The notes under the pieces were generated by a model. That model did no database searches. It was given only the letters and a program-made list of their open reading frames with translations, and was not told where the DNA came from. The position numbers and the translations under genes were made by a program. 64,000 nt of DNA from JAGQYP01 sp041392305 (lineage in GTDB: Bacteria; Bacteroidota; Bacteroidia; Flavobacteriales_D; Crocinitomicaceae): contig JAWKMJ010000014.1 of the NCBI GenBank assembly GCA_041392305.1, positions 1-64,000 on the forward strand, given 5' to 3'. Shown here in pieces: positions 1-10,800 of this stretch; the first letter of the stretch is position 1, and each line of letters opens with the position of its first letter.

Positions 1-3000
1 GTCTGACTTTCATTAGCAACAAAGCTAATTCTCAGATTACACTAAACAAAATTGCAACTTACCACACAGGGATTTTTGATGGTGGAGGGACTGAAATTGT
101 TTCTTATGACCCAACCACTATGAGACTTTTCAGTGTAAATGCAGATGCGCAATCTGTTGACATCATCAATTTAGCAGATCCGTCAAACCCAACATTGATT
201 TCTCAGATAGACATTACTCCTTACGGAGCAGGAGCTAACTCTGTGAAAGTAAAAAATGGCGTAGTGGCTGCGGCTGTGGAAGCAAACGTTAAACAAGATC
301 CGGGAAAAATAGTTTTGTTCCAGACTGATGGAACCTTTATTGCTGAGTATCCTGCTGGTGCTTTACCTGATATGATCACTTTTGATCATTCCGGAGATTT
401 AATCATTACTGCTAACGAAGGAGAACCAAGTGATGATTATATGAATGATCCAGAAGGTTCGATCACGATATTGGATATTTCTGCAGGAGCAGCAAGTGGG
501 ACAGTTACTCAAGTAAGCTTCAACGCATATGACAATAGAAAAGAACATCTGATTAATAAAGGAATTCGAATTTTCGGACCCAACGCAACCGTATCGAAAG
601 ACATGGAGCCGGAGTACGTAACTGTTTTGGATAACGACACCATCGCGTATGTAGTTTGTCAAGAAAACAATGCCATGGTAGTCCTAAACCTAAACTCTAA
701 ATCTATCATGGATATTTATGCTCTCGGTGTAAAAGACCATAACCATGGATTGCCTTCTGTAAACAATATCATCTTAAATCAAGCGGTTACAATGCCTGCG
801 CTTGGAACTCCAGTTTATGGTGGAGGTCAACCAACGGTTAATTTAGGAGGTTTTTCAGGGTTGTTCTACGATGCTGCAAATTCAACAACAACGGACTGGG
901 TGTTTTACGCTATACCTGATAGAGGTCCAAATGCAGACGCAGTAAGCAAATCAACTGTTACGCCAACTCCTTCAGGAAATCTTAGACCATTTAAACTGCC
1001 TGATTATCAATCAAGAATTGTAAAATTTCATTACAACCCAACAACTCAAGCAGTGACTTTAAACGCAGGAGATCAAATCATGTTGTTTCAAGCAAATGGA
1101 ACTACTCCAATTTCTGGCAAAGGAAATATCAATGGATTTGACGAGGTTCCTGTAGCATATTATGATGCTGCGACTATTTACAACACTGTAGACTATACAG
1201 ATGGAAATGGCGTTGAATATACGGCGCTTCCATACGATAGATTTGGTGGCGATTTTGAAGGAATTGTTCGTGATAACAACGGAAACTTCTGGATGTGCGA
1301 CGAATACAGACCTGCAATCTACAAATTTGCTGCCAATGGAAATATGATCGACAGATTTGTTCCTTCCGGAGCACATCAATTGGCTAACCCAGCTACAGCT
1401 GCGGATACACTAGGACATTATGGATCTGAAACACTTCCTGCAGTTTACAATAAAAGATGGGCAAACAGAGGTTTTGAAGCAATTGCTTATGATGCTTCTA
1501 ATAATTTAATCTACGCATTTATTCAGTCTCCAATGTTTAACCCAGGTTCGGTTACAAAAGATCAGTCAGATGTAATTCGAATTCTAGCAATCAACCCTGC
1601 TACTGGTGCTCCAGTTGCGGAATATGTTTACTTGCTTGAAAGAAACAAAGACGCCGGATATTCTTTAAATAGAACTGATAAAATTGGAGATGCAGTTTAT
1701 GTAGGAAATGGAAAATTTTATGTTTTAGAAAGAGATTCTTCTGATCCGAACACCACCTTAAAAGGAAAAAAATATGTTTACGAAATTTGCATAGACGGTG
1801 CAACAGATATTCTTCCTTTGCCAATTTCAAGCCTGACAGACACTACGGGAGGGGCTTTAACATTGGAAATGATGACTGCAGACCAACTGATTGCAAATAA
1901 TATTCGCCCTGTATTCAAAAGAAAAATGCTGAACTTACCATCTGCTGGGTACATTTCTTCTGACAAACCAGAAGGTATTGCTTATATCAACGACTCAACT
2001 ATCGCAGTTGTAAATGATAATGACTTTGGTTTAGCTGGGGCAGGAGTAACGGATAATACTGTTTTAGGAATCGTTAACCTTGGAAGTAATAATGCCATAG
2101 ATGCTTCCAACACAGATGGGAATATCAATATCACAAATTGGCCTACTTTCGGTTTCTATATGCCAGATGCAATCACCAATTTTACTGATGCCAATGGAGA
2201 AACTTTTATTTTAACAGCCAATGAGGGAGATGCTAGAGATTATGGTGGATATAGCGAAGAAGAGCGTGTTAAAGACCTTACTTTAAACACAACTTACTTT
2301 CCAAATGCTTCTACACTTCAGCAAAATGACAATCTAGGTCGATTGAATTCGACACTAGCTCAAGGAGACATCAATAATGATGGTGAAAATGAGTATGTGT
2401 TCTCTTATGGCGCTCGATCATTCTCGATCAGAGATATCTACGGAAACCTCGTATGGGATTCTGGTGATGATTTTGCTCACCAAGTTGCCGCAAACTATCC
2501 AGCGCAATTCAATTCGAATAATGATGACAATGATTCATTTGATAGCAGATCTGATGACAAAGGAACAGAGCCAGAGGCAGTGACCGTGGCTAAAATTGAC
2601 GGAAACAATTATGCATTCATCGGTTTGGAAAGAATGGGAGGAATCATGGTTTATGATATTGACGATGTAAACAATCCCTCATTTGTGTTGTATGAATTAA
2701 ATAGAAACTTCAATGTACCTGCAGATTCTATTAATAGTTCAAACGAAATGGTTACCGGTGATCTTGCACCTGAAGACTTAATTGTTATTTCTGAAACAGA
2801 ATCGCCAACAATTTATCCTTATTTAATTTCTGCAAATGAGGTTTCAGGAACAATTACGATATACCAGATTAACTATCCTGGTTTGGGTGAAAAAGAGAAC
2901 GTTTTAGCGAATGAAACATTTACCGTTTATCCAAACCCGAATAAAGATGGAAACCTTTATGTTTCTAAATTCGGAACATACAAAGTATATGATATGTTTG

Positions 3001-3116
3001 GAAAAATGGTTAAAACAGTTGCCAACACAAAATTGGTTAACGTTTCGGAGTTAACTCCAGGAGTTTATTTCCTAAACGATTCGAATAACCAATCCGTGAA
3101 ATTTATAAAGTACTAA
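1..3116 (+). CDS. choice-of-anchor I protein with inserted phytase-like domain, T9SS-sorted (5' truncated)
   Basis: The reading frame is open from base 3 through the first in-frame ATG at 120, and the 39 codons before that ATG read like the start of a choice-of-anchor I beta-propeller (YHTGIFDGGGTEIVSYDP), so the true start lies left of the window. The first part (to about base 770) and the last part (about 1900-2880) resemble the two halves of a choice-of-anchor I propeller. Between them lies a segment of about 370 residues resembling the 'esterase-like activity of phytase' family (PDRGPNAD, GGDFEGIVRD, RGFEAIAYD). The final ~75 residues form a type A T9SS sorting domain (YPNPNKDG, GVYFLNDS, ending SVKFIKY), so the protein is probably exported and surface-attached or released. 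No catalytic activity is claimed. A terminator follows. Confidence 0.85.
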   Translation, partial: LTFISNKANSQITLNKIATYHTGIFDGGGTEIVSYDPTTMRLFSVNADAQSVDIINLADPSNPTLISQIDITPYGAGANSVKVKNGVVAAAVEANVKQDPGKIVLFQTDGTFIAEYPAGALPDMITFDHSGDLIITANEGEPSDDYMNDPEGSITILDISAGAASGTVTQVSFNAYDNRKEHLINKGIRIFGPNATVSKDMEPEYVTVLDNDTIAYVVCQENNAMVVLNLNSKSIMDIYALGVKDHNHGLPSVNNIILNQAVTMPALGTPVYGGGQPTVNLGGFSGLFYDAANSTTTDWVFYAIPDRGPNADAVSKSTVTPTPSGNLRPFKLPDYQSRIVKFHYNPTTQAVTLNAGDQIMLFQANGTTPISGKGNINGFDEVPVAYYDAATIYNTVDYTDGNGVEYTALPYDRFGGDFEGIVRDNNGNFWMCDEYRPAIYKFAANGNMIDRFVPSGAHQLANPATAADTLGHYGSETLPAVYNKRWANRGFEAIAYDASNNLIYAFIQSPMFNPGSVTKDQSDVIRILAINPATGAPVAEYVYLLERNKDAGYSLNRTDKIGDAVYVGNGKFYVLERDSSDPNTTLKGKKYVYEICIDGATDILPLPISSLTDTTGGALTLEMMTADQLIANNIRPVFKRKMLNLPSAGYISSDKPEGIAYINDSTIAVVNDNDFGLAGAGVTDNTVLGIVNLGSNNAIDASNTDGNINITNWPTFGFYMPDAITNFTDANGETFILTANEGDARDYGGYSEEERVKDLTLNTTYFPNASTLQQNDNLGRLNSTLAQGDINNDGENEYVFSYGARSFSIRDIYGNLVWDSGDDFAHQVAANYPAQFNSNNDDNDSFDSRSDDKGTEPEAVTVAKIDGNNYAFIGLERMGGIMVYDIDDVNNPSFVLYELNRNFNVPADSINSSNEMVTGDLAPEDLIVISETESPTIYPYLISANEVSGTITIYQINYPGLGEKENVLANETFTVYPNPNKDGNLYVSKFGTYKVYDMFGKMVKTVANTKLVNVSELTPGVYFLNDSNNQSVKFIKY

Positions 3117-3147
3117 ACTTTCTTTTCATAACACACAGTAATGGTTT

Positions 3148-3183
3148 AAAAAGGACGGACTTCAGCGGAGGTCGTCCTTTTTT
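3148..3183 (+). terminator. intrinsic terminator
   Basis: Inverted repeat AAAAAGGACG (3148-3157) and CGTCCTTTTT (3173-3182) with a 15-base loop and a T run, 31 bases after the stop of the first gene. Confidence 0.8.
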
Positions 3184-3189
3184 GTTTTG

Positions 3190-3197
3190 TATATTTG
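3190..3197 (+). promoter_or_regulatory. -7 box TATATTTG of Bacteroidota promoter
   Basis: Exact match to TAnnTTTG, 14 bases before the ATG at 3212. It overlaps the upstream-extended reading frame, which supports the downstream start for the lipoprotein. No clear -33 TTG was identified. Confidence 0.55.
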
Positions 3198-3211
3198 CAA
3201 AAAACGGACTG

Positions 3212-3556
3212 ATGAAAAGATTCATTTTACTCTACCCTATCCTCTTCCTTTTGGTTCTTTCTTCTTGTGGCAAACTAGTTAGTGAAAAGAACCCTGACTT
3301 TATTGGTACATGGACTTCCACAGATTTTACCAATAGCTATATTCTGGTAGTTGAAAGTGACAATACTGCGGCTTTTTATAAGCTTGATTCCAATGGAGAC
3401 ACCATAACAACCAACCTGGGAACAGCGAGAATCAATAATTTCGACAAGCTTGTTATCGGGAATATCAAATTAAAAATATCTGAATACCCAAGCTTTGACT
3501 CGCAAAACGGTGTCTGGGTTTGCAAATTAGAAAACTGGCCATTTGTTAAGCAATAA
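3212..3556 (+). CDS. small lipoprotein, function unknown
   Basis: 114 residues from the ATG at 3212. A lipoprotein signal peptide ends in the lipobox LSSC, so the mature protein should be lipid-anchored at Cys. The rest looks like a small beta-rich domain (FIGTWTSTDF near the mature N-terminus, as in lipocalin-like small lipoproteins), but I do not recognise the family with confidence. The frame extends upstream to 3182, but that part overlaps a promoter box and would spoil the signal peptide. It stands alone between a terminator and the TonB-receptor-like gene. Confidence 0.75.
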   Translation: MKRFILLYPILFLLVLSSCGKLVSEKNPDFIGTWTSTDFTNSYILVVESDNTAAFYKLDSNGDTITTNLGTARINNFDKLVIGNIKLKISEYPSFDSQNGVWVCKLENWPFVKQ

Positions 3557-3643
3557 GCGCCTTTTATCTCAATTTTTACAGTAATTAACCTTTTTTTACA
3601 ACCATTGATACGTTTTTTAACCCGTTTCTGGGAATGAATGCTG

Positions 3644-3651
3644 TAGTTTTG
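3644..3651 (+). promoter_or_regulatory. -7 box TAGTTTTG upstream of the outer-membrane barrel gene
   Basis: Matches TAnnTTTG, 42 bases before the ATG at 3694. The predicted leader is about 40 nt and contains a six-codon ORF (3665-3685) of no proven significance. Confidence 0.45.
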
Positions 3652-3693
3652 CAATAAACCGGCGATGAAACTTTACATCTCCTAATATAAACT

Positions 3694-6069
3694 ATGAAGC
3701 ACATTCTTTTATTATTTAACCTCTTTCTGACACTTGGAGCATTTACTCAAATCAAATACTCTGGTCGAATACAAACACCTGAAGGAGATACTTTGATTGG
3801 CGGACAATTTGGAATCTATTCTACTAATGACACCACATTCATTAAAGGCGATCTTATTGAAGAGAATCAATTCGAATTCAACTACGCCAACAAGCCTTTT
3901 TTCATCAAAGTCTTTTCCGTTGCACATAAAGACGATTATATTCGAATTGAGCCGACTCCAGAAAACGGAAAATTTGAAATACCTACAATTCAATTGCAAC
4001 CAAAGGAAAACCTAGATCAGGTAACTGTAGTTTCGACAAGGCCTATGTTTGACCGTAGTTTAAAAGGAATTAAAGTTAATGTTGCCAACACTCCCCTTTC
4101 AGAATTACAAACGCTTTTTGATGTCTTAAAAGCCAGTCCTAAAATCATGTCTCCAGATGACGAAACTCTCACAATTGTGGGAAGTGGTGCACCAACTATT
4201 TATGTAGATCGTCAAGAAATACTTTCAATGGATGAGCTCAAGGCTATTCCTGCGTCCTTCGTTGATAAAATTGATATCATTACCAATCCATCCGCAAGAT
4301 ATTCGGCCTCTGGATCTGGGGGCGTGATTGAAGTTTACACCCTAAATTATCACATGGAAGGAGCAGTTACCTCAATTGGTCTAAATGGTGGGATCAACAC
4401 CAAAGCCCAGCCCAGCCTTGGAGGAAATATAAATACCAATTTTAAAAGGAAAAAATTCAGCCTAAACTTTAGTATAAATGGAAGCTATGGTAAATATTTA
4501 AACCCTAACACTAGCAGAACAGAATATACTGATTCATCTGGAATTATTCAAGACCTTTCAGCGGAAAACAGGGGGGCACATTATTGGGGATACGGCAATC
4601 TTAAAATTAGATACGACTTTAATCCAAAACATTCCCTAACGGCAGGAATTAAAGGATGGGGAGGGGGTAACCTTGGTAATAGCGAAGAAAAAGAAAATTT
4701 CTATCAAAATAATATTCTCAATCAATACAAAAACTCCTTCCATGATGAAGAAAATGTTTGGATCAACCCAACAGCAAATCTGAACTACAAGTGGGTCACA
4801 GATTCATCGGGAAGCTATTTCAACACCCGAATTCAATACAATTTTAGTATTCGCGATGGAAAATCGTTGGATAATTCGACATTCTATGATTATGTAAACA
4901 CAAACACAACCGGTTTCAATAGAAAAACAGATTCTAGAAACAGACCTCATGTAATAACAACTTTTATCGATTATGTCCATATTTTCGGTGAATCTGGCTG
5001 GGAGATTGCTGCAGGAGGTTTTCATTCAGGCTTAATTAACGATAAGATTTACGATCAATATAATTTTGTGGATCAGGAATGGGTTTTAGATCAACAATTT
5101 TCAAATCAATATGATTACAAAGAAAATATAGCTGCTCTCTATATGGATATGGAAAAAGAATGGAAAAAATTTTCCATGAAAATGGGAATTCGCGGAGAAG
5201 GTACTTTTATTAATGGCTTTTCTCAAGCACTAAATAAACAGATTATCGACACTTTTTATTTGAACCTTTTTCCTTCGGCTACTTTTATGTTTAAATTCAA
5301 TAAAGACTGGAGCATGACGGCGTCTTACAACTCTCGTATTTCCAGGCCAAAATTTGAAAATTACGATCCTTTCATCAGACAACCCGATTCGATATCAATT
5401 ACTTATGGAAACCCCAATCTTTTACCAGAATATTCGCATACAGCATCCATTGAATTTGGATATAAATTTGGATATTCTTTGGGTGTATCTTATACCAGAA
5501 CCAACCGACCTATTTCGAATCGATCTTTTGTGGATTCTAATACATTCATTTTAAATTCAACTCCTGCCAATGCAGACTTTTCAGATCAAATAGGGATTAA
5601 TCTTTCTATTCCAATTAATTTGAAGTGGTGGCGCGGCTATAATTCCTTTTGGGCAAATTACAACAAATATTATTTTCCCGATAATTTCGGGCGAGCTCCT
5701 TTTGGTAACTTTGCCTTCGGACTCTATTTATATGAACAGTTCTTTTTACCCAAAGATTGGAGTATCAATACAAGTCTAAATATTAACTCCTGGGCCAATT
5801 CGGAAAGTTCTATGAAACCTCAGGTTTATTGGAATATAGGTTTGGGTAAAAAACTTATGGATGGGGATATCAACCTGCGTTTTGATGTAAACAACATTGC
5901 CCCTCCTAAAAATAGATCCACTTCTTATGGTGCCAACTATTTTGTAGAAAGCCAATTTCAATGGGCTTATACCACTTTTAAACTAAGCTTTACTTACAAA
6001 TTTGGCAGATTGAAAGCTGTACAAAGAATTGAAGATGCAAGTAAAAACAATCAATTAGATCGCTTTTAG
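3694..6069 (+). CDS. TonB-dependent-receptor-like outer membrane beta-barrel protein
   Basis: 791 residues. A signal peptide (MKHILLLFNLFLTLGAFTQ) is followed by a short carboxypeptidase-regulatory-like beta domain (about 20-100). A plug-like segment comes next (about 110-215: QVTVVSTRP, IYVDRQEILSMDELKAIP, PSARYSASGSGGVIEV). The rest is a long beta-barrel of the outer-membrane beta-barrel type (OMP_b-brl_3-like), ending in aromatic-rich strands (FKLSFTYKFGRL). Proteins of this family sit in the outer membrane; many are relatives of TonB-dependent receptors without a proven ligand. No SusD-like partner is adjacent, so a glycan uptake role is not supported. The last 15 bases overlap the convergent cysteine-cluster gene. 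Confidence 0.85.
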   Translation: MKHILLLFNLFLTLGAFTQIKYSGRIQTPEGDTLIGGQFGIYSTNDTTFIKGDLIEENQFEFNYANKPFFIKVFSVAHKDDYIRIEPTPENGKFEIPTIQLQPKENLDQVTVVSTRPMFDRSLKGIKVNVANTPLSELQTLFDVLKASPKIMSPDDETLTIVGSGAPTIYVDRQEILSMDELKAIPASFVDKIDIITNPSARYSASGSGGVIEVYTLNYHMEGAVTSIGLNGGINTKAQPSLGGNINTNFKRKKFSLNFSINGSYGKYLNPNTSRTEYTDSSGIIQDLSAENRGAHYWGYGNLKIRYDFNPKHSLTAGIKGWGGGNLGNSEEKENFYQNNILNQYKNSFHDEENVWINPTANLNYKWVTDSSGSYFNTRIQYNFSIRDGKSLDNSTFYDYVNTNTTGFNRKTDSRNRPHVITTFIDYVHIFGESGWEIAAGGFHSGLINDKIYDQYNFVDQEWVLDQQFSNQYDYKENIAALYMDMEKEWKKFSMKMGIRGEGTFINGFSQALNKQIIDTFYLNLFPSATFMFKFNKDWSMTASYNSRISRPKFENYDPFIRQPDSISITYGNPNLLPEYSHTASIEFGYKFGYSLGVSYTRTNRPISNRSFVDSNTFILNSTPANADFSDQIGINLSIPINLKWWRGYNSFWANYNKYYFPDNFGRAPFGNFAFGLYLYEQFFLPKDWSINTSLNINSWANSESSMKPQVYWNIGLGKKLMDGDINLRFDVNNIAPPKNRSTSYGANYFVESQFQWAYTTFKLSFTYKFGRLKAVQRIEDASKNNQLDRF

Positions 6070-6534
6070 AATTTCTGATACTATTTTCCCAACAGCTGGA
6101 CACATTCCCGAATTGGTTCGAGTTAAGTTGAGAATTTGATACATGTTTTTCCTATCAGTATGCGGATATTCTCTACATGCATTTGGTCTGAAGTCATAGA
6201 TAAAACAAGTGTTGTCTTCATTTAGAAATGCACAAGGAGAGGACTGCAATACATAATCCTCGTCTTCATCAATTCTTAAATAATGAGCAATAAATGCACT
6301 TTCTTTCATCTTGAATTTTTTTGCAATTCTACCTATATCCTGAGTTGTAAATATTGGGCTGGTTATCTTACAACAATTGGCACATTTTAAGCAATCTATT
6401 TCTTCGAATGCTTTATGATGTTCTTCATGAAACAATCGATCAAGATCTTTTTTCCTTTTTTTTAATCCCTGTAATTTCTTTTTCATTTCGGGATCGTTTG
6501 GATCTTTTAGATAGACTTCATATTCCTTCTTCAT
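6055..6534 (-). CDS. YkgJ-family cysteine cluster protein
   Basis: 159 residues. The C-terminal two thirds carries the pattern of the zinc/iron-chelating YkgJ domain: CLKCANCC, SPCAFL, NTCFIYDFRPNACREYPH and a late Cys near the end (SGMCPAVG). The N-terminal ~40 residues are charged and helical (KKKLQGLKKRKKDLDRLF). The family is thought to bind a metal or Fe-S cluster, but its substrate is unknown. Cytoplasmic: no signal peptide. A TAAGTTTG box lies 46 bases upstream (6580-6587). Convergent with the preceding barrel gene, with a 15-base overlap. Confidence 0.85.
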   Translation of the reverse strand: MKKEYEVYLKDPNDPEMKKKLQGLKKRKKDLDRLFHEEHHKAFEEIDCLKCANCCKITSPIFTTQDIGRIAKKFKMKESAFIAHYLRIDEDEDYVLQSSPCAFLNEDNTCFIYDFRPNACREYPHTDRKNMYQILNLTRTNSGMCPAVGKIVSEILKAI

Positions 6535-6579
6535 TCCTTACATAACTGCAATTTTCGCAGAGTTTGACTATTTTTACAA

Positions 6580-6587
6580 CAAACTTA
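6580..6587 (-). promoter_or_regulatory. -7 box TAAGTTTG for the cysteine-cluster gene
   Basis: Minus-strand match to TAnnTTTG in the 59-base divergent gap between this gene and the M28 peptidase gene; predicted leader about 40 nt. Confidence 0.4.
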
Positions 6588-6593
6588 CGAATT

Positions 6594-7856
6594 ATGCGAT
6601 CATTTCTTCTTCTTGGCATGGGCCTATTTACCTCATTGATCTGGACTCAAATTGATGAAGAAAAGGAGATCATGAAGCAATTATGTTCACCTGAGTTTCA
6701 CGGAAGAGGCTATGTCGAGAACGGTATGAATTTGGCAGCAGACTACATAGCTAAAGAGTTTAAATTGTTCGGCGCAGAACCCGCAGGATTTGCAAACAGT
6801 TATTTTCACGACTTTTCTTTAAACGTCAATACCTTTCCGGGTATCATGGCTGTTAAAAGTAAAAAAAGAGTTCTATCTCCAGGAGTTCATTACCTTGTCA
6901 ATTCCTCTTCAGGATCTTTTAACGGCAAAGTAAAACTCGTGCCTTTTGATGCCTTCAAATTGATTCATCAAAATAAAAAGGAAATTGAAAAGTTAACTAA
7001 ACTAAAAGACAATTCGGCTATATTATTAGATCTTACTCCTTATACTTCTAGAGATACAATCAACCTGTTTCATGAAATATCTATTGAATTAGGAAACTTA
7101 AGACCTGTAATTTTAATCACAGATGAAAAATTTATGTGGAGTGTGGGTCGTTTCGAATTAAAATTTCCAATTATTTTGATTCAGGATTCGGTATTCAATG
7201 ATGAGAAGTCTATGGAAATTCATATTGAAAACAAATTTATTAAGAATTTTAAAACTAAAAACGTAGTTGCAAAAGTGGCTGGCAAATCATCTGATAGTTG
7301 TTTTGTTTTCACAGCACACTTCGATCATCTGGGACGCATGGGTAAGGAGGTATACTTCCCTGGAGCGAATGACAACGCAAGCGGCACAACGATGTTGTTA
7401 TCGCTCGCAAAATATTTTGCTGAAAACCAACCCAAGTACGATCTCTATTTTATAGCATTTGGCGCAGAAGAGGCTGGGTTAGTCGGATCTAAGGCTTTTG
7501 TTGATGACCCCAGCTTTGACATTCACAAGATCAAATTCCTAATGAATCTTGATATTATGGGATCCGGTGATGAGGGGATAACAGTTGTGAATGGAACCTT
7601 GTACAAAGATCAGTTTGAGCTTTTGTCCAAACTGAATGAGGACAAATCACTTTTGCCTATTATAAAATCAAGAGGAAAAACTCAAAACTCAGATCATTAT
7701 TTTTTTCAGGAGGAGGGTATTTTGACATTTTTTATCTATACTATGGGAAAGAACAAAGCATATCATGATATATTTGATCAATATGAAACCTTAGACATGG
7801 ATAAATTTGAAGATTTAAAGACCCTTTTAATTGATTATATTCTGGTCTATCCGTAA
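6594..7856 (+). CDS. M28-family zinc metallopeptidase, exported
   Basis: 420 residues from ATG 6594; an in-frame TTG at 6564 is possible, but the signal peptide (MRSFLLLGMGLFTSLIWTQ) begins at the ATG. The C-terminal half carries the M28 aminopeptidase metal-binding pattern: His in AHFDHLG, bridging Asp in GANDNASGT, catalytic/ligand Glu pair in GAEEAGLVGS, Asp in NLDIMG and His in NSDHYFF, so it looks active. The N-terminal part (about 25-240) is a typical PA-like/lid region. Likely a periplasmic or secreted aminopeptidase acting on peptides; specificity cannot be read from sequence. The next gene starts 38 bases downstream on the same strand. Confidence 0.9.
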   Translation: MRSFLLLGMGLFTSLIWTQIDEEKEIMKQLCSPEFHGRGYVENGMNLAADYIAKEFKLFGAEPAGFANSYFHDFSLNVNTFPGIMAVKSKKRVLSPGVHYLVNSSSGSFNGKVKLVPFDAFKLIHQNKKEIEKLTKLKDNSAILLDLTPYTSRDTINLFHEISIELGNLRPVILITDEKFMWSVGRFELKFPIILIQDSVFNDEKSMEIHIENKFIKNFKTKNVVAKVAGKSSDSCFVFTAHFDHLGRMGKEVYFPGANDNASGTTMLLSLAKYFAENQPKYDLYFIAFGAEEAGLVGSKAFVDDPSFDIHKIKFLMNLDIMGSGDEGITVVNGTLYKDQFELLSKLNEDKSLLPIIKSRGKTQNSDHYFFQEEGILTFFIYTMGKNKAYHDIFDQYETLDMDKFEDLKTLLIDYILVYP

Positions 7857-7894
7857 ATTACATGCTGTTCGCTACTTGGTTTAAATTAAGAAGT

Positions 7895-10800
7895 ATGAAA
7901 ATTTGTGTACTAATCACCCTCATTTGTCTTTCTCATTATGGCTCAGCACAGACTTTTAAAGACGCCCAGAATTATAATTCAAATTATCAAAAATCCTCTG
8001 GTTGTGCTCCCAGTGTAGGAAAAACAACTTTAGAATTGAACAATGTTCGGGCTCTTATTCATACCGGTGGTAATTTATGGCAAATTACTTCAGAAAACCG
8101 TGCTCAATATGAAGTTCCAAAAGGCTCTGGAATTATGGCTTTATTTACTTCTGCGCTATGGCTTGGGGGAACGGATGTAAACGATCAATTAAAACTTGCC
8201 GCACTTAGATATCTTAATGGTAGAGATTATTGGACCGGTCCGCTCACAGATGATGGAACGGCAGAAATCACGGCGGACGAATGCAGCAAATATGATAGAC
8301 ATTTTGTAATTACAAGAGATGAAGTAAATCAGTTCGATGCTTGGTTTAAAGCGGGCTTGTATGATGCACAAAATGGAACGGATACTCAAAACGAGAGATT
8401 TCCAAATTATTCCATTCCTGAATCTATATTAGATTGGCCGGCACATGGCGAAGTGGCTTTGAATCAGAGCTACTATTTAGCACCATTTTATGACCGAAAC
8501 AATGATGGAAATTATAATCCTTATGACGGTGATTATCCTTGGTACGATATAGAAGGTGATATAGAATGCAATAACGATAGAAGACTTTCTCTTTATGGTG
8601 ACCAAACTTTTTGGTGGGTAATGAATGACAAGGGAAATATCCATAGTGAAACCTATTCTGAACCCATTGGAATGGAAATTAAAGCACAAGCATTTGCCTT
8701 TTCATCCAATGATGCAGTGAATGACATGACGTTTTACAATTATGAACTGATCAACCGTTCCACTCAAACATTGACAAACACCTATTTTGGTGTCTTCGTT
8801 GATGTTGCGCTTGGAGGTCCTTTTGATGATTACGTTGGTTGTGATGTTTCCCGAGGTTTAGCCTATGCTTACAATGGGAGAGCCAATGACCTTTCTGAAA
8901 TGGGATTTCTTGGTTATGGAACAAATCCGCCAGCGATAGGGGTAGATTTCTTTGAAGGTCCATATCAGGATAATGATGGTATTGATAATGCTTACGGGAT
9001 CGATGATGGAGAGGCACTAAATGGGATTGGATACGGAGACAGCATCATTGATAATGAACGGTTCGGTATGCGTCGTTTTGTATACTACAATAATGTAGGT
9101 GGAGGAAATGGAGCACAGACAGACCCTGTTACTGCCCAAGAATATTACTACTACCTGCAAGGTATATGGAAAGACGGAACACAAATGGTTTACGGAGGTA
9201 GTGGCCACGTATCAGATGCATTAGCAAATCCTAATCAACCTGCATATTTTATGTTTCCTGATGACTCTGATCCATTAGCTTGGGGTACTGACGGAATTCA
9301 ACAATTACCTTGGAATGAACACACAGCGGGCAATCAGCCATACGATAGAAGGTTTGTACAATCTGCAGGTCCTTTTACCTTGCTTCCAGGTGCGGTAAAT
9401 AACATTACAGTGGGTGTAGCTTATGCAAGAGCTGCAGGTGGAGACCCTTTTGAGAGCGTACAAGTATTAAAATTGGCTGATGATAAAGCCCAATCCCTAT
9501 TTGAAAATTGCTTTAAAATTCTGGAGGGTCCTCATGCCCCCCAAATGGAAATAACAGAGCTTGAGAATGAATTGGTTTTTACTCTATTCAATCCCTCTGG
9601 AAGCAATAACGAAGATGAGAATTATTCAGAACGCGACCCCTTTATTATTACAACAGATAGTTCTTCTGGAGATGATCATTTTAGATTTCAGGGATATCAA
9701 GTTTTTCAATTAGTAGACAACTCTGTGTCCCTCAGCGATTTAGATGACACAGACAAAGCAAGATTGGTGTTTCAATGTGACAAAAAAGATGGTGTAGATC
9801 GCCTTATTAATTTCGAGTTCAATCAAGAACTTGGTGTCTCATCTCCTCAATTAAAAGTAGATGGTGCAGACGATGGTTTAGCACACAGCTTTTCAATAAA
9901 AGTAGATCAGTTTGCAACAGGTTCAAAAGAGTTAGTTAATTTTAAAAAATACTACTATCTCGCAGTAGCTTATGCTTACAACGAATTTGACGAATATGAT
10001 CCCGAGGATCCAACAAAACTGGATGGACAGAAAGAACCTTACCTTCTAAGTCGTAAAAGTGCTTTTGGGCGAATTGAAACACTTGAAGCTACCCCGCACA
10101 ATCCAATCGCTAATGGTCATGGTACAAGTGTGAATTCTTATTATGGACAAATGCCGGAAATTACCCGTATTGATGGGAAAGGTAATGGAGGAAATTTTAC
10201 GGATCTAACAGATGAAAGTATTAATAACATATTATATAACAACTTCTCAGAAAAAATTACTTACAAAGAAAATTTTGGTCCTATTTCGGTTAAGGTTATA
10301 GACCCTTTATCCCTTTTGCCAGCAGATTACAGAATAGAGATCTTAGAAGATAGCAATAACGAATTATTTAGTTCAAGCTGGAGATTAATCAATTTGAACT
10401 CTGGTGATACCATCTTCTCAGATCAGGCAATTAATGTAAGAAACGAACAAATTATACCAGAAATTGGATTATCAATAACCTTTAATCAATTTAGATATCA
10501 AAAAGATACTATGACAGTAAGTAGTTGGTTTACTGATCCGATAGACGCAACAATTAACTATGAAGATTCATCTAAAATATGGTTATCAGGAGTATTTGAT
10601 GTGGATGCAAGTAATCCTAACAATTGGATCAGATCCGGAACGAATTTACCCGGTTCAAATGATTGCCAAAACGGGCCTGACCTAAGTAATTATTACGATC
10701 CATGTTGTTACTTTGATCGACCCGGAGCAGATATCGACAAAAAATACCAAGGTCTGCTAAATGGTACAATTGCACCCTTCAAATTAGTCGGCTACGAATG

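Noticed and set aside
3665..3685. A six-codon leader ORF before the outer-membrane barrel gene.
   Set aside because: Too short and of ordinary composition; no attenuation structure was seen around it.
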